A stretch of DNA of 64,000 nt from NCBI GenBank assembly GCA_034190875.2, contig CM067343.1, positions 13,101,742 through 13,165,741 on the forward strand, in the 5' to 3' direction. Of the stretch, positions 10,851 through 23,015 are shown in pieces (the first letter of the stretch is position 1; every line of letters begins with the position of its first letter). The notes under the pieces are model-generated. The model was not told where the DNA came from, ran no database searches, and saw only the letters and a program-made list of their open reading frames with translations. This DNA is from Urechis unicinctus. Its lineage: Eukaryota > Annelida > Polychaeta > Xenopneusta > Urechidae. The translations under genes were made by a program, and so were the position numbers.

Positions 10851-13800
10851 TTGATCCTAGTGCTCATTACAACGTACACTATGGTCGAGAGATAGACGCG
10901 TTAATTTTAATGTTTTATACCTAATATATAAAAAACAGGTATTTAAGGGGAAAAAGGTTTTTCGCAGCAGATACGATCTGATTCTATACACCGCGACATA
11001 AGCTAATGAACTTAGCGCTCATATACAAGATTTGAGTTGATCTCTTGGTGGAAATAATGTATAGTGGTGATCATCTTATATAAAGAAACAAGTAGTAGAC
11101 AAAATGGATATCTTTGGAGCTGTCTGTAAGTTTGTTTGATGAATCCATGGCGTCGTGGGAAGGCGCGACCCCGCTCACTAGTCTACAATGCACGTTAGAG
11201 GATTAAGTCTTTGATCTACAATCAAATTCACGACTGATGATGATTGATCCCAACTACCACACAAAGGTGGAAGTCACCGTTTGAGTCAGCTAAGATGGAT
11301 ATTGTAAAAATATTATCACACCCATATAATTGGCGCGTCTGAGCGAGAGTCATTTGTTTTTTCGCCCAGGAGAAACCTTATTGGCCTTGGGAGAATCTTC
11401 GTAGTTTCGACATTCGTACATATACATGCATCCATTGCGGCTGTTTATAAACCCAACCTCGCTGTTAAGTGAAGCGATCCAATCATCAATCTTCATCCCA
11501 TAGACTGGTCCCTACGGGTTCGACTCCGTAACAGTCTCACTCCAGTTCGTAAACCGCAATGGCGAAACTAGGGACCGATTTTTAATGGCTGAGTATTCCA
11601 TCATATGAAGGTCTAGGCTGTATCGTCCAACTGCATCCTAAGCAATTTAAATAATCTCAGACCAGTTCGCGCGCGAGTGTACAATCTTTATGTCGAATTA
11701 AACATAAATATAAACATTGGGCGCATTTGCTCGGTTGAAACCTTACTGCGGACACAGCATCGTGGGACCCAGTTCGTTCGGTAGCCAATCATGCGGACGT
11801 AACGTTCAGCATTGTTTTGTTTCAATATCCTCAGATCCCACTGCACATATCATCTGAGAAAAATGACTTCGCATGATCGTATAATCGTTTACGACAATAG
11901 AACGTTTCTCGATGCAAGTATGGTCTTGTCCCCTTCCGTCATGACATAGTTTACATTGGTTCGGTGATGAAAATAGGGATATGTCTAAAGTTAGGGTGAT
12001 ATAACAGTTGCCAACGAGATTTTTCATGGTTTCATAATAGAAAATTTAATGAAGCATTCAAAAGGACGTAATTGCTTGTCGGTACAAATCTCAAATATTT
12101 CACAGTATTGGTACATTAGGTTGGACACGGGTTGTATGTCAGGCGTACATACAGGCCGTTATTTAATATTACAATATGAACGCGATGATAACATCGTACC
12201 CAAGAGCAATGGGTTGATAACCTTTAGCCTGTTTGCATCAACTCCTACCAAAACTTCGTTCAGGCGTTGTGTATCTCTGTCTTCGGAGTAAAACCAGTGA
12301 GTTGGCAAATAGCGAACCCCACCAGTATGCCATGTCTAATCGCGTAAAATCTGACCCATCAAAATAATATACCAATATTAGGTTACCTTATCAGATTGAC
12401 TTTCATGTCTTCTATTCACTGTGGAATGTTAGGATGTCTGTTGTGCATTGACTGATATAATGATTTATTCCACTGAAATCGCTCTGAATGGAGAGAATTT
12501 ACAGGACTTATAACGCAAGTCCCTCTTCTAGTGTGAGATTATCGTGACTCACAGTAAACAAAGCACGGCAGAATATCCCCTGGTCACAGCTAAGCTGCTT
12601 TCCTCTGCTATCTACCAACCTAACCCATGAGTGCGTTATAAATCATGTCGATATGGGAGAACAACGTTGTCGCTTTTGATAATCCTGCAATAAATTTTGA
12701 ACGTTTTATTCAAGTGACCCGCTCTCAATGGTGGCTATTCCCTGGAATTGGGATATGAAAATGAACCTGCTAAAGCCATTGGCGTTTTCGGTATATCATA
12801 AAAGGTGTTCAGCTATTTTTAAAATGTCGATTCAATCAATTAGCTGCGAATTATCTGCATAACGTGAACATCGTCAAAACTATCACTAACAGACCTGTTC
12901 CACTCGCATCACAACGTAATTAAAAAGGTGGATATTTTTGAAGTATTCACATACTTGTTTTCAAATTTGGAAACAAAATGGGGAGCAAACACGATTGACG
13001 GTAGCCATGGGCCACAGCATGCCTTTCATTCGATTAGTAATTACAGGTTATGAATCACTCTCGCAATACAGCAATCTTCAGCAATTGATGACTATGTAAT
13101 AAGAATACATTACAGCGACAAATCTCTGAAGCGGTTTTGCATAGCTGATTCAGCCCGGAGCTGTCAATGAAAAAGAGCCATTTGTCAGAGAGTAGAGCTT
13201 CTCAAGAGACATTCGGCAGCTGAATCGAAATTGAGTTCGATATATGAAAAAGCCTAAAGGTTTCAATCGCCTGAAACCGGGAGAAGTGATTCCTCAGTTA
13301 ATGAATCAAGTGACACTTGTCAAGGGTGGGAGCAACCGACGAAGCGCTTTTGTGGTTTAGTGATGCCAATCCGCATAATGGAACTCTCCCACGTTCTCTT
13401 TTTATATGTCCATTTACTCAAAACAAGACATACTAGTTTTGAGACAATTCTTCATTCATTTATCCTCGACTCACTCCTGCCACGCTCACATCCATTGGAC
13501 AAGACACAATTACGCCCAACAATTAAAAGCCTGTTAAGAAACCAATCTGTGACAACACATTAGGAACATGAGTTAGCCACATGGTAGCGTTAATCAGGCC
13601 AGGGATGTTCTTTGCAATATTATGTGTGCCAGCGAGTCCTAAGTAAATGGATTAAACCATTATGCGTTATACTGACCACATCATTTTAACTCGAAGTTCA
13701 CAATGCGTACTGGCCGAATCTCATGAACGATTTGCATTTTGTCATCTAGAGGAATCTAGTAGGGACAAGGAAACCGCGAGGCATCGTGAAATCTAGCACC

Positions 13801-16800
13801 TTCGAATGAGAAAAGAAGCCTTAGAACTTGAGGTCGCTGTGCCGACCTAACCTGCTCCGAAGGCAGAAATTTACAACGCGTGTTAAATTATGATAAACTC
13901 TGATTGAAGTTTTGGTATGAGTTGCTGCAAACAGGCTAAAGGTCCTAACCCAATGCCTTTGGGATCGGTGTTATTGTCGCGTGTACATTGTTATATGAAA
14001 TAACTAACATCATCAAATGCCTCAACAAATCTCTGTCACTCCAGGTGTCGGGATTCCACTTAATTTTCATTGATGAGCAATATGGTTTAAGATTTTGAAA
14101 GCATTCTACACTGATAGCTTTGATTGCAAAGTAGCGGTGCGTTGACTGAAAACTCCTAATACGCAAGGGTTTTGGATGAGCGAACATAGGCGATAGGGCA
14201 GAATCCTTAGAACTCCGATGGATTGAAAACCTTTCCCATTGCGAGTTCATTTGGCACAAACGCTGGCACTTTTTAACAAACGATAAATGAGTGATCACCA
14301 AGCGCAGATAATTTATTTGTAAAAAAAACTATGCAACGCCACTCTGCATTGTCGCCAGTTGGATTTTTATATGATATATTGAAGGCAAACTTTGGCAGAG
14401 TGCATGGCGTTACAGATAAGTCAGTGTGTACCTGCCATGAGGACTGCCATGGTGGACGTGACTGAAACATCATCAAATGATTAATGGGGATGTAAACAGC
14501 AATTAAGCATACACGGTTCTGTGAATGTTGGAGCATTCTCTTCTCTATAAAGAACTCGCAAAATTCAAATAGACGCTACTCAAAAAGTGGTATTTAGCTA
14601 TTCCATTGCATGCAATGCTTCAAAGTAGCAGTTTTGCCAACATCCCCGAAGACAAGACTACGCGGTGTTGAATAATTATGCATGCGTGATGCGATGAGTA
14701 GTGATTTATTTACAACGCGTGTCGCCACAGGGTTGTAGATGCACGCTTAAGACCAAGTGCTGTAAATTTCCCCGATGCAAGTTTATTTACAAATGAATTC
14801 GCCTTAAGACTTAGCGGCTTTTTAAGACTTCGAAAAAATCAAAAATTCTATGTCGGAACATATAATAACCACAATGAGTACGGTATTAGAAAGCGAGGAT
14901 AATCTGCTACCTTTCGGTGGTTGCGTTTTTTTCGTGCTGCGTTAAGTTAAGAAAGAAGCTGGGATTTATTTTAACGCTGAACGGGCTGTAAAAGTTACCC
15001 TGACAATAGCTTATCACTTTTGTACCGGCTTCAGAACAAATCAATGATGTGTCCATGATTCGGGTATAAATAATTCAATTTGTTTCGACAAGTAGTTTAT
15101 TTGTGGTGGGATGTTAATAAATAGTAAATAATTTGAGATATTATTTGAAAACCGCATCTAACATGTGCAAATATTTAAGCTTATTAACTTTCCGCGTGTA
15201 CACATATATCAAGTGATATATAATACAACTGTGAAAGAAGGAGAATCAAACATCACGATATAAGGTGGAAGTCTCTCTACCACAAACAAAACATGATACA
15301 ATTACTTTGGCTGAAAAGTAATCACGAACGAATGGTAGCATCGGGAACATGTAGTGATGTCTGAATCGGTTATCGCTATTACGGTTTGCTAAGCCAAGGT
15401 CTCAGAGAAGTTCTTGGTTTAAATATGCAATCTGGTGTGAACAGCTGCTCTCACACCAGAGATGTCCTCCACCTGTTGCGGCTATGAAATAAATCATATC
15501 GACGATTGGACAGTTGACATTATTCTTGTCGAACCCTCCGGGCAATGTAAAATTCTCATCCTGTTGCAGCTTAACATTTTCACTAAGGGGAAATGTAAGG
15601 CCCATGCGATAAATGTTCAGCTTGAACGACTTATTCGTCCTTGGTGTAGTCTGTCAAAGACACATTTACAGACTGTCATAGTTCAAATTACGTCCACATG
15701 CAATACCCCTACCCCCTTGTTCTCTAAATGCACGCATATTTAGAATTATTCCCTGACCTTAGTACCCTCAAGTGCATGTTGCAGCATCAAAATTTAACGA
15801 TGAAGCCTTCAACAGCTTAAGAAGATATTCATTGGAAGACTAGCAAGCCACAGACTGTTAAAGCTCAAATAATGCTATTTATAGGTATCAAATAGCCGAT
15901 TAAAGCGCCCTGTTAAGACAAATACCATTGCTCATTACTGCCATAAATATTATATTTAGGCAATGAAATGAATCGCTGCATGAGCTTGGGCTCATATCAC
16001 TAGCAGGAAACGTACCGAATATTGGCTATTCCCCTGTTACATTTTGCCAATTGCAATAATCAGTGTGTTGACGGATTCATTGCGTTTAAGGAATGTTTTC
16101 ATAGTGTGCGAGGTTGGTCAAGTTTTTATAAGCGCTTGTGATATTTGCACAAGACTCCTCTCGCAAAGCAAATAATCCGCATGAATTGGTCAAAGAAAAA
16201 ACGCAAATAGAAGAACTCAAATCATCAGGCAAAGCTGTTTTACCAATTCACTAAGGTCGTAGATGCACTTATCATACAATGGCATACGCGTTATGGTGTC
16301 CTTATGGTCTGACTTTATGCTTTCTTAAAATCGACGTTGACACATGTTTGAATGGAAGTGAAGACTTGCTGCGTGTGAATAGCTTGTCATTAACCGTAAC
16401 TTGTGTAATTGCTTTGTTTGTATGCCACTTGACGATTCCAAAGCGGTGTATATCATATCCAATTGCTTGATCAATCGCTTCTAATACTGATGTACATATT
16501 ACTGTTGTGTATTCAGTATTCACTTTTCATTACTCAAGATTTCTACATCTGACCAAATGAATGACCACCTATCATATTGCGTGCCATTATGAGTCAGTGC
16601 TGCTGTCTCTAATGCATAAACAGCGCAATGATGCATGGCCAAGCAGGTTGCTGCAAACAATAAGGCCATTAAGCATGCTGGTCCTCTGAAGACCTGTGGT
16701 TTTGTGATAACAGTAGGCTATGGGCTGTGACGCTCAACAGTTACAAGCATTTGGGTCTAATTGATCCATCTCCGACACAATGCACAATTTATGGTTTTGT

Positions 16801-17020
16801 GAACGTTTGGCTGGAGAAACTCTGCACAGATGTAGGCAGCGTCTGTTAAATGCATAGTTATTTGTAATAACCTGTCTACAAACGGATTGTTAATTCTATA
16901 ACGCTGTTCACGCGCTGATCGATACGTGTCGTGAAATATATTTATAGCCAGCAACCAATATATTGAAGGCAGGTTGACGGTCGCAGTTAAGTCACCCTCT
17001 GTTAGAAGGGAATGACAAGT
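10851..17020. other. Gene-poor stretch
   Basis: No coding exon could be supported. Longest frames are minus-strand 13945-14301 and 14273-14536, which overlap in different frames and show no known motif. An inverted hairpin with a B-box-like core sits at 11502-11537 (separate entry). Confidence 0.45.
11502..11537 (+). other. Hairpin with a tRNA B-box-like core
   Basis: Outer arms AGACTG/CAGTCT enclose inner arms TACGG/CCGTA around a loop that includes GGTTCGACTCC, an exact match to the RNA polymerase III B-box consensus. No matching A box, D arm or anticodon arm lies upstream and the loop is one base too long for a T arm, so it is not a tRNA. It may be a tRNA-derived SINE relic or chance. Confidence 0.3.
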
Positions 17021-18443
17021 GTGTCGGTGTGCATGTGTGCATTACCTTTACAGAGCTTCCAGTGCATACTGAATATAACTGAAGGAGGGACTCAACATCC
17101 TGCTGTTTTACATCAATAAGCAACCCAATTCGCTTGGGATATTATAAAAAACCTGCTTCCTACTGACGCCGATTCCCCTCCTATATATGGTGACGTGGCT
17201 CCGTGTTTATTCTATGGTTTTATTGATTGTTTTAGGAATATCTGTAGATGGCAGCAGACAACGACTTACCAGTTATCTTGCCGTGTGTGCGAGGGTTCGG
17301 CACGTGCACCTAGACTATCAACGTTGGAAGCTTAAATTCCCCGGATAAAAGTCAACACGCGGTATTTTGTCAATCTAAACATCCTGGCGATACCTAGGAA
17401 TGTTTATTGCCGCGGAAATATATTATGGTACGGTTGCGTTAAAGTTGGTTCCAATCCGTGAATACGTTAAGTGCACCTTCCAATAAAGTTTTCCTTAATT
17501 GAATAATCATTTAATCGCTGTTTTGCAATATCCGCATAGAATATCTGCAAAGGCAATTGATAATTAGACACCTCATCTAGTGGTTATCTAAACGTATTTG
17601 CACCGGACGCATGCTTTCCTAGATTCCCTTTTTTGCTCAATCGAATTTGAAAAGTAAGATTATGATAAACAGGCTAAGAGATTTAGTGCCCCTTTGGGAA
17701 TGAAAACCCCACCGCTATAATTACTCGTGGGTAGGATAAAGGTCATATTTCATATACCAAGGAAGCATAAAACATAAATTGTACTGAGGATGACATCGAT
17801 TAACTTTATTCTGTACACTATGAGAACGACACGGAATTAGAGAAAGTCACCTCCAGATGCTGATCGGACAGAGTGCTGCCAAATATAAAAGTCATCTTCT
17901 TATCAGTTCTTTTCAACATTCAATATACACAGCGCAAAACATTTTCATGTCTTAGTGATTGACTCACATCGACAAGGTAAAATAGCAGGTTTACAACAGG
18001 ATGCCTACAACATAAACATATCTTTTACACCAGTACATTTCCTGAACACAAATTATTCAAATGAATGATAGATTTGGTGCGTAATTTATAAATGCTTTCA
18101 TCGTTGTAAATGATATAAATTTGAACTACACATGACCATGGATGGAACCACTGAATGTTGAATGCGCTAAGGCGCTTTAACTTGCTGATTGCCAAATTTA
18201 CATCAAAACTACCCATCATCATAACGTACACTCTCAGTCATCAGTTGTTATAGTAACCCCCGATAGCTGATATTCATTATTAAACCCCAGCTACCCTGAT
18301 CCACGAGTGACCTGCGTGTCACCTGCTACATCCTACTCTCATAATACACACCCCATATTCAAGAGCCATATGGCCATCCTGCCTATACAACGCCCCAAGG
18401 CCCCAACACTTACTGACCTGGCTTCTCCGCGTCTCATGAGAAT

Positions 18444-18606
18444 TGAGATGGTTTGCCTTAGTCGTTGAGGGAAGCACTAGTACATTTAAAATCAATATAT
18501 CAAGTGCGAATCGTGTGAATCTCCACACCACAGATTACGTTACGACAAACTGAGACATAAAACTCTCCCATGTCTAATTGAACCACTTGCACTGTGGTTA
18601 TCCATG
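18444..18606. other. Left-arm-specific segment of about 163 bp
   Basis: In the right arm, ATGAGAATT joins directly to AACTCGAT; here 163 bp separate them. Only TT is shared at the edges, so either a small insertion here or a deletion in the other arm would fit. It ends 48 bp before the large insertion. Confidence 0.6.
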
Positions 18607-18654
18607 TTAACTCGATCTCCTTGCTCAGTAATCGAATATGTTCAAGGTGTTATG

Positions 18655-19942
18655 TAACCGTATCAACTGTTGTACGATGTGAAAATGGTGTGTGCGGCTT
18701 GGATCATCAGAAATCAGACTCGTTGGCGCCTGTAACAAGTATGCCGTAGTCAAAAAGGTATGAAGCCAGCTAAACACCAAAATATAATACATAGGTATCT
18801 ATTGAAGGAAATATAAGAATAATTCACTTGATCTTTGAGACTTGACCTATGTTCAAATTAAAGCAGAATGGCGACTGCAACAGAAATAACCCAGTTATTA
18901 TTGATTGAAGTGGTACAGTATGTCTTCAGAATTAATCTCTATATTTTACAGGAATTTTTGTACCATTTATTACCTATATGGCTTGTTGTCTCTTGTGGTC
19001 AAAAACATGCTACTCTTTGGGTGCATTCCCTGCGATTTGAATGTTTGAAACAGTTTTTGTGTGTACACTAATGTGGGGCATTTCAGCAAAACAAATTTAA
19101 AGAGCCAAACATTAAATATTGTTTTTTTATGTTGCCTACAAGATTTTGGGACAGCTACCCAACTTCAATTTACCCCAAACTCAGCAAAAGACTTCATCAT
19201 GAATGTATGGACAATATTGATCAGCAATCGTTATTTATTAGTATTGATCATCAACACAATCATTCATATGCTAATTTTTCAGGAAACCTTAACTTTCTAA
19301 AGTGAAACATCAAAATACCAGCTCAAACTACATAACTCAAGTTTTATTTTTAGTCAATACCTTGACTAACAGTAAAGCTGCAGGTTAAAATAGCATCACA
19401 CAGAACAAGGAACATTCTAAATACACCGTTACATAAAAATAATTATAAAAAAGGAAAACAAATAACAGGCAGTCACTGAGATCAGATCAAACAAATAAAA
19501 ACGTAGCAGTATGATTATAAAAATGAGACCAGCTCGGTAGAAATGATAAAAACGGCCTTACACCGAAAATGTAAAAACATGACTATATGTTTGTTCTATG
19601 ACACAGGATATGTAGCTAAAATGTATAATATGAAGCAATGTTCAGTTTATGCAGGAAATTATATCAGTAAAAACAAACATAAGAAAACAATAGAATCATA
19701 GTATCAGTCTTTCTATCACAAGTGCCACTTTAGTGACAATCATTGCAGGAATGAGTGTAAACAAAAAAATTGGGAAACACGGTCATAACAGGCATTTACA
19801 CAAAGCAATAGTTCATTTAAGTGTTCTATGTGGGTACATTTATATAAGCTACAAACACCAGAGAGTTATTGCCCATCCTTCTTCAAGTGAAGAATGCTGA
19901 ACTTCTGCAAATAAGAGTAAGAAGCCTAGATAAACTGGAACA
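18655..19942. other. Non-coding 3' part of the insertion
   Basis: AT-rich sequence downstream of the minus-strand gene. Two short plus-strand frames (18868-19071 and 19061-19300) show no motif. The end near 18670 has TTGTACGA, loosely like the subterminal motifs at the opposite end. Confidence 0.45.
19343..19348 (-). promoter_or_regulatory. Candidate polyadenylation signal of the transposase-like gene
   Basis: Minus-strand AATAAA about 595 bases beyond the stop at 19943. No nearer signal is obvious. Support is positional only. Confidence 0.3.
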
Positions 19943-20531
19943 TTATGATGTATAACTGAGAACAGTTCGAATGCGCTTTGACCTTCTCTGGTTTGACTGT
20001 GACATGTCAATGGCTACTTTTCTTCTCGTTATCCCCTCCAACTCTGACTGCGCATTCACATGAAAACTACAATGGCCCTGTGAACTAACTCTTTGTGTTG
20101 CTGGTTTCAAAGTGTTTTTGACAATTTCATCAATTGCATCATACAAAGTTCTGTCCATGTTTAACAGACCAGACTGAACATCAAATGTGAGATTTACTGT
20201 TGATATTACATCAGACATCATGCATTGTGCCACTGTTAAGCTATCATCAAATGTGACACAGTCTCCACTTCCTAATCCTTCTTTAATGTCAAATACCTGC
20301 ACATAAACAACAATATCCTTGGTCTTGGGGTCATTCATAGATACAGGTAATTTATAATCCTGTTTGGTTTTGCCCTTGTATACCATACAGACAACTGAAC
20401 CAACTCTAAAGGTATTTTCCTCCCGTTCAATAAATGCACAATCATCAAAAAGATAGATGTTGTCACTGCTGGCCTCTGAAGATTTATCTGTATGCCTTGT
20501 GTATTCCTGGCGCTGTCTTACTCTATCCAAC
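19943..20531 (-). other. Terminal exon of the transposase-like gene
   Basis: Acceptor CATGATACAG at 20533-20532, then 195 codons to a stop at 19943. The translation starts LDRVRQRQEYTRH, has mixed alpha/beta character with hydrophobic strands (FRVGSVVCMVYKG, DIVVYVQVFDI) and ends in a basic QRRSKRIRTVL tail. I recognise no named domain. A candidate AATAAA lies at 19348-19343. Confidence 0.68.
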
Positions 20532-20780
20532 CTGTATCATGGTAAAAAATTGTGAGATATTTAAACAACCATACCAATTCAAAGTGAGACTGAGTTAGTC
20601 TTATATGTCTACGAATAAGGGTATCCACAGTGATCAAACCATGATTAAAACCTACAACAATATTATAAAATCATTTTGTCATTCCAATGACTCAGTGAAC
20701 AATAAATATAAAAAAATGTATAAAAGTTATATAACATGCTATAGTGTAACACACTGCCACGGATCCAAACATTTTCTCAC

Positions 20781-20900
20781 CTGCTATGGGACAGATGTGG
20801 ATCATCATTTAACAGTTCCACCAAGGTTGACTTGTATACCCATGAGCTCTGTCCGGGAATGGGAACCCGCGGAATTCTTTTCTTTCGAGACAGACTGCTC
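20781..20900 (-). other. Internal exon of the transposase-like gene
   Basis: Acceptor CATGTGAATCAG, 120 nt reading SSLSRKKRIPRVPIPGQSSW and then VYKSTLVELL, donor AG|GTGAGA. Phase 2 to phase 2. The basic start and the following hydrophobic heptads fit a linker before the C-terminal domain. Confidence 0.7.
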
Positions 20901-21060
20901 CTGATTCACATGCAAATCACACAACGCAAAAGACCAGAATAAGTTGATGCTTGCACACAATAATACGACACAATGTTTTTTGGGCCTATAAGTGTCCATA
21001 TTAAGTTGGCCAGGTTCTACAAGTCCAAATGGAGCTAAGTTTTTCCCCCTGGTTACTCAC

Positions 21061-21166
21061 TGTTCATCGGTGGTGTCATCTAAACAGGCAACCTGGTCAA
21101 ATATCTCCCTCATGCTACCCGCCCCGTCCAAGTGGCTTCGGTTTTCAGTACTGCATGAATCTACTT
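21061..21166 (-). other. Short internal exon of the transposase-like gene
   Basis: Acceptor TTGATTTTCCAG, then 106 nt reading VDSCSTENRSHLDGAGSM and onward, then donor CA|GTGAGT. It enters in phase 1 and leaves in phase 2, which fits both neighbours. The codons are free of stops in only this frame. Confidence 0.7.
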
Positions 21167-21301
21167 CTGGAAAATCAAGTACAATCATAAAAATTATCCC
21201 ACCGCAATATAATGATTAGAAGTCGTGGACTGGAGAAAGAACGGCAACACAAGTTATGTTTAAAAAAACCCATATCAGACAAAGAATTAAAATATAAATA
21301 C

Positions 21302-23015
21302 CAAAGTATGGAGTATCATTAAGGGTGTCATCATCTGCAGGGTTGTCATCATCTGCAGGGTTGTCATCATCTGCGGGGTTGTCATCATCTGCGGTTCTTT
21401 GATCTTCTGCAGGGTTGTCATCATTTGTGGGTCTGTCATCATCTGCTGGGCTATCATCATTTGCAGGACTGTCTTTGTCATAATCAACTTGTGCATGCAA
21501 TTCATTTCCAGTAGTGCTGAATGGTTTGTAAAACCAACCATCATCGGGTGGTTTTCCGTCATCATTGTCTGGATCATCATCCTCGCTGTCACCAGTGACT
21601 GGTCCCATGCCCACCTTCCTGGCCATATTTCGTGCCAATTTCATTTCTTGTTTCCAAGCAATTTCCTCCTCCCCTGGTAAAGGGTAGAGAAGCAGATCTG
21701 CAGCCACAGCATCAGCAGGGTACTGAGTGTACCATATACTTTCTTGCTTTGGGTGGGGCTTTGCAAAGTCAGGGCCATCTGGGGACACCTTTATTTCCTC
21801 AAGACGTATCATGTGGGACAGATTTCGGCGCAAATCAATTAATGTGTAGTTGTGCCGATTTCCTGTCCACTGCCCATTTTTACTCCAGAATGTTTCCACA
21901 ACATCGGTCCCCATCAAGTCCAATCGACACTCTTTCATCGGAAATATGTCGCGCATGTAGCAAATCAGCATGACCGCAGCATGGCATGAAAGAATGATGT
22001 CAATATAAGTTTCTCTTGTGATAAAGTTGTGCCTGGTGGTCTGACCTGGATGTAACACTACAAAGTTATGCCAGATTCCCAAAAAGTGACTTACTGCTGC
22101 GGCATACACAATTCTTGTGGTCAGTGAGGCTACACCACTGCAATATATTTCCACATACATCCATGTGAGCTTGAGGTATATTTGTGTTCCGAGCAGAGAG
22201 GGGTCTGGTCTTCTATCCCCATGGCCTTCAATGAGACTTGACAGGCAGTTTTGCACTTTTGGCATTGTTAGCTTTTGTACTGATCGCCAGTTCTGACGGT
22301 CTCTACGACCGATGTCATCAGCTGCCAAACCATGTAGAGGGAAAGGGAACATATTGGTGACTAGCTGGAGATGATTCATATGGATGATCAGCTTTCCCAT
22401 CATCATGACACGTGATGTGAGATCCAGAGGATTCATCAACTTTTTGTGGTTGTGAATATAGTCCTGGTCCGGTAAATCATGGATTGTATATCCCTGTTCA
22501 TTGACCTCTTTGCGGCAGGAAAAAATCAATCCTAGATCTTTGCTTATTGGGTCATATCTGTTGGTTTCATTAGTGGCAGATAGCCGCATCATCAATTTCC
22601 GGCGCCTTGAATCCCCATCTGAGGCATGCCCAATCAATGGTCCCAGAACTGCGGACAAATGATCTTCATAAAGCTGTTCGACTGACTGCCATTGGCGGAG
22701 CACAAAGTCTGAGTCGAACCGGTTACATGTCGGCATGATCAGTATAGGGATCTTGGGAATGGAAGAATGCAGCGGATTGAGGATGATGGCTCTGCCGTAC
22801 GTACCGATCTTATTGATGTCAAAGGCATTGACGATTGCATCATAAGCAACTGCCCCCTCACCAACAGGCACCTCAAAAGAATCCATGCACTTGTGGTCAT
22901 CACCCTTCACCCCACAGAAGCCAAGTAGTAAATCTCTTTCTTCCGCATATGCCACTTTTCCCACTATGGCAGTCTCATCTTCAGCTGCTATAACGGGCAC
23001 AGGATTAATCTTTTT
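21302..23015 (-). other. Core exon of the transposase-like gene
   Basis: About 570 open codons after the in-frame TAA at 23018-23016. They run from KKINPVPVIAAEDETA through GFCGVKGDD, the helix-rich middle with CHAAVMLICYMRDIFP and TDVVETFWSKNG, to an Asp-rich tail. The reading frame continues past 21302 into a hydrophobic stretch that is really intron: a donor TTTG|GTATTT at 21302 splices in phase to 21166. The uninterrupted core suggests this half was under constraint until recently. Confidence 0.65.
21312..21480 (-). repeat. In-frame 18-bp minisatellite coding an Asp-rich tail
   Basis: Repeats of the 18-mer encoding NPADDD, some perfect (21327-21380) and some diverged, fill the end of the core exon. 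They add an acidic tail without breaking frame. Copy number is likely to vary. Confidence 0.85.

Noticed and set aside
11806-12027. Cys-rich NCD3G-type receptor exon on the minus strand
   Set aside because: A CKLCHDG...TC pattern is present, but cysteine spacing does not match the family and no splice sites fit.
13945-14536. Minus-strand gene from two overlapping frames of 118 and 87 codons
   Set aside because: The frames overlap out of phase, no splice pair joins them and no motif is recognised.
21216-21301. Hydrophobic tail (IYILILCLIWVFL) at the end of the 594-codon frame as a membrane anchor
   Set aside because: A phase-1 donor at 21302 and three downstream exons in correct phase show this stretch is intron.
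21399-21973. Plus-strand frames opposite the transposase-like core exon
   Set aside because: Antisense shadows of a well-supported minus-strand exon, partly created by its 18-bp repeat.
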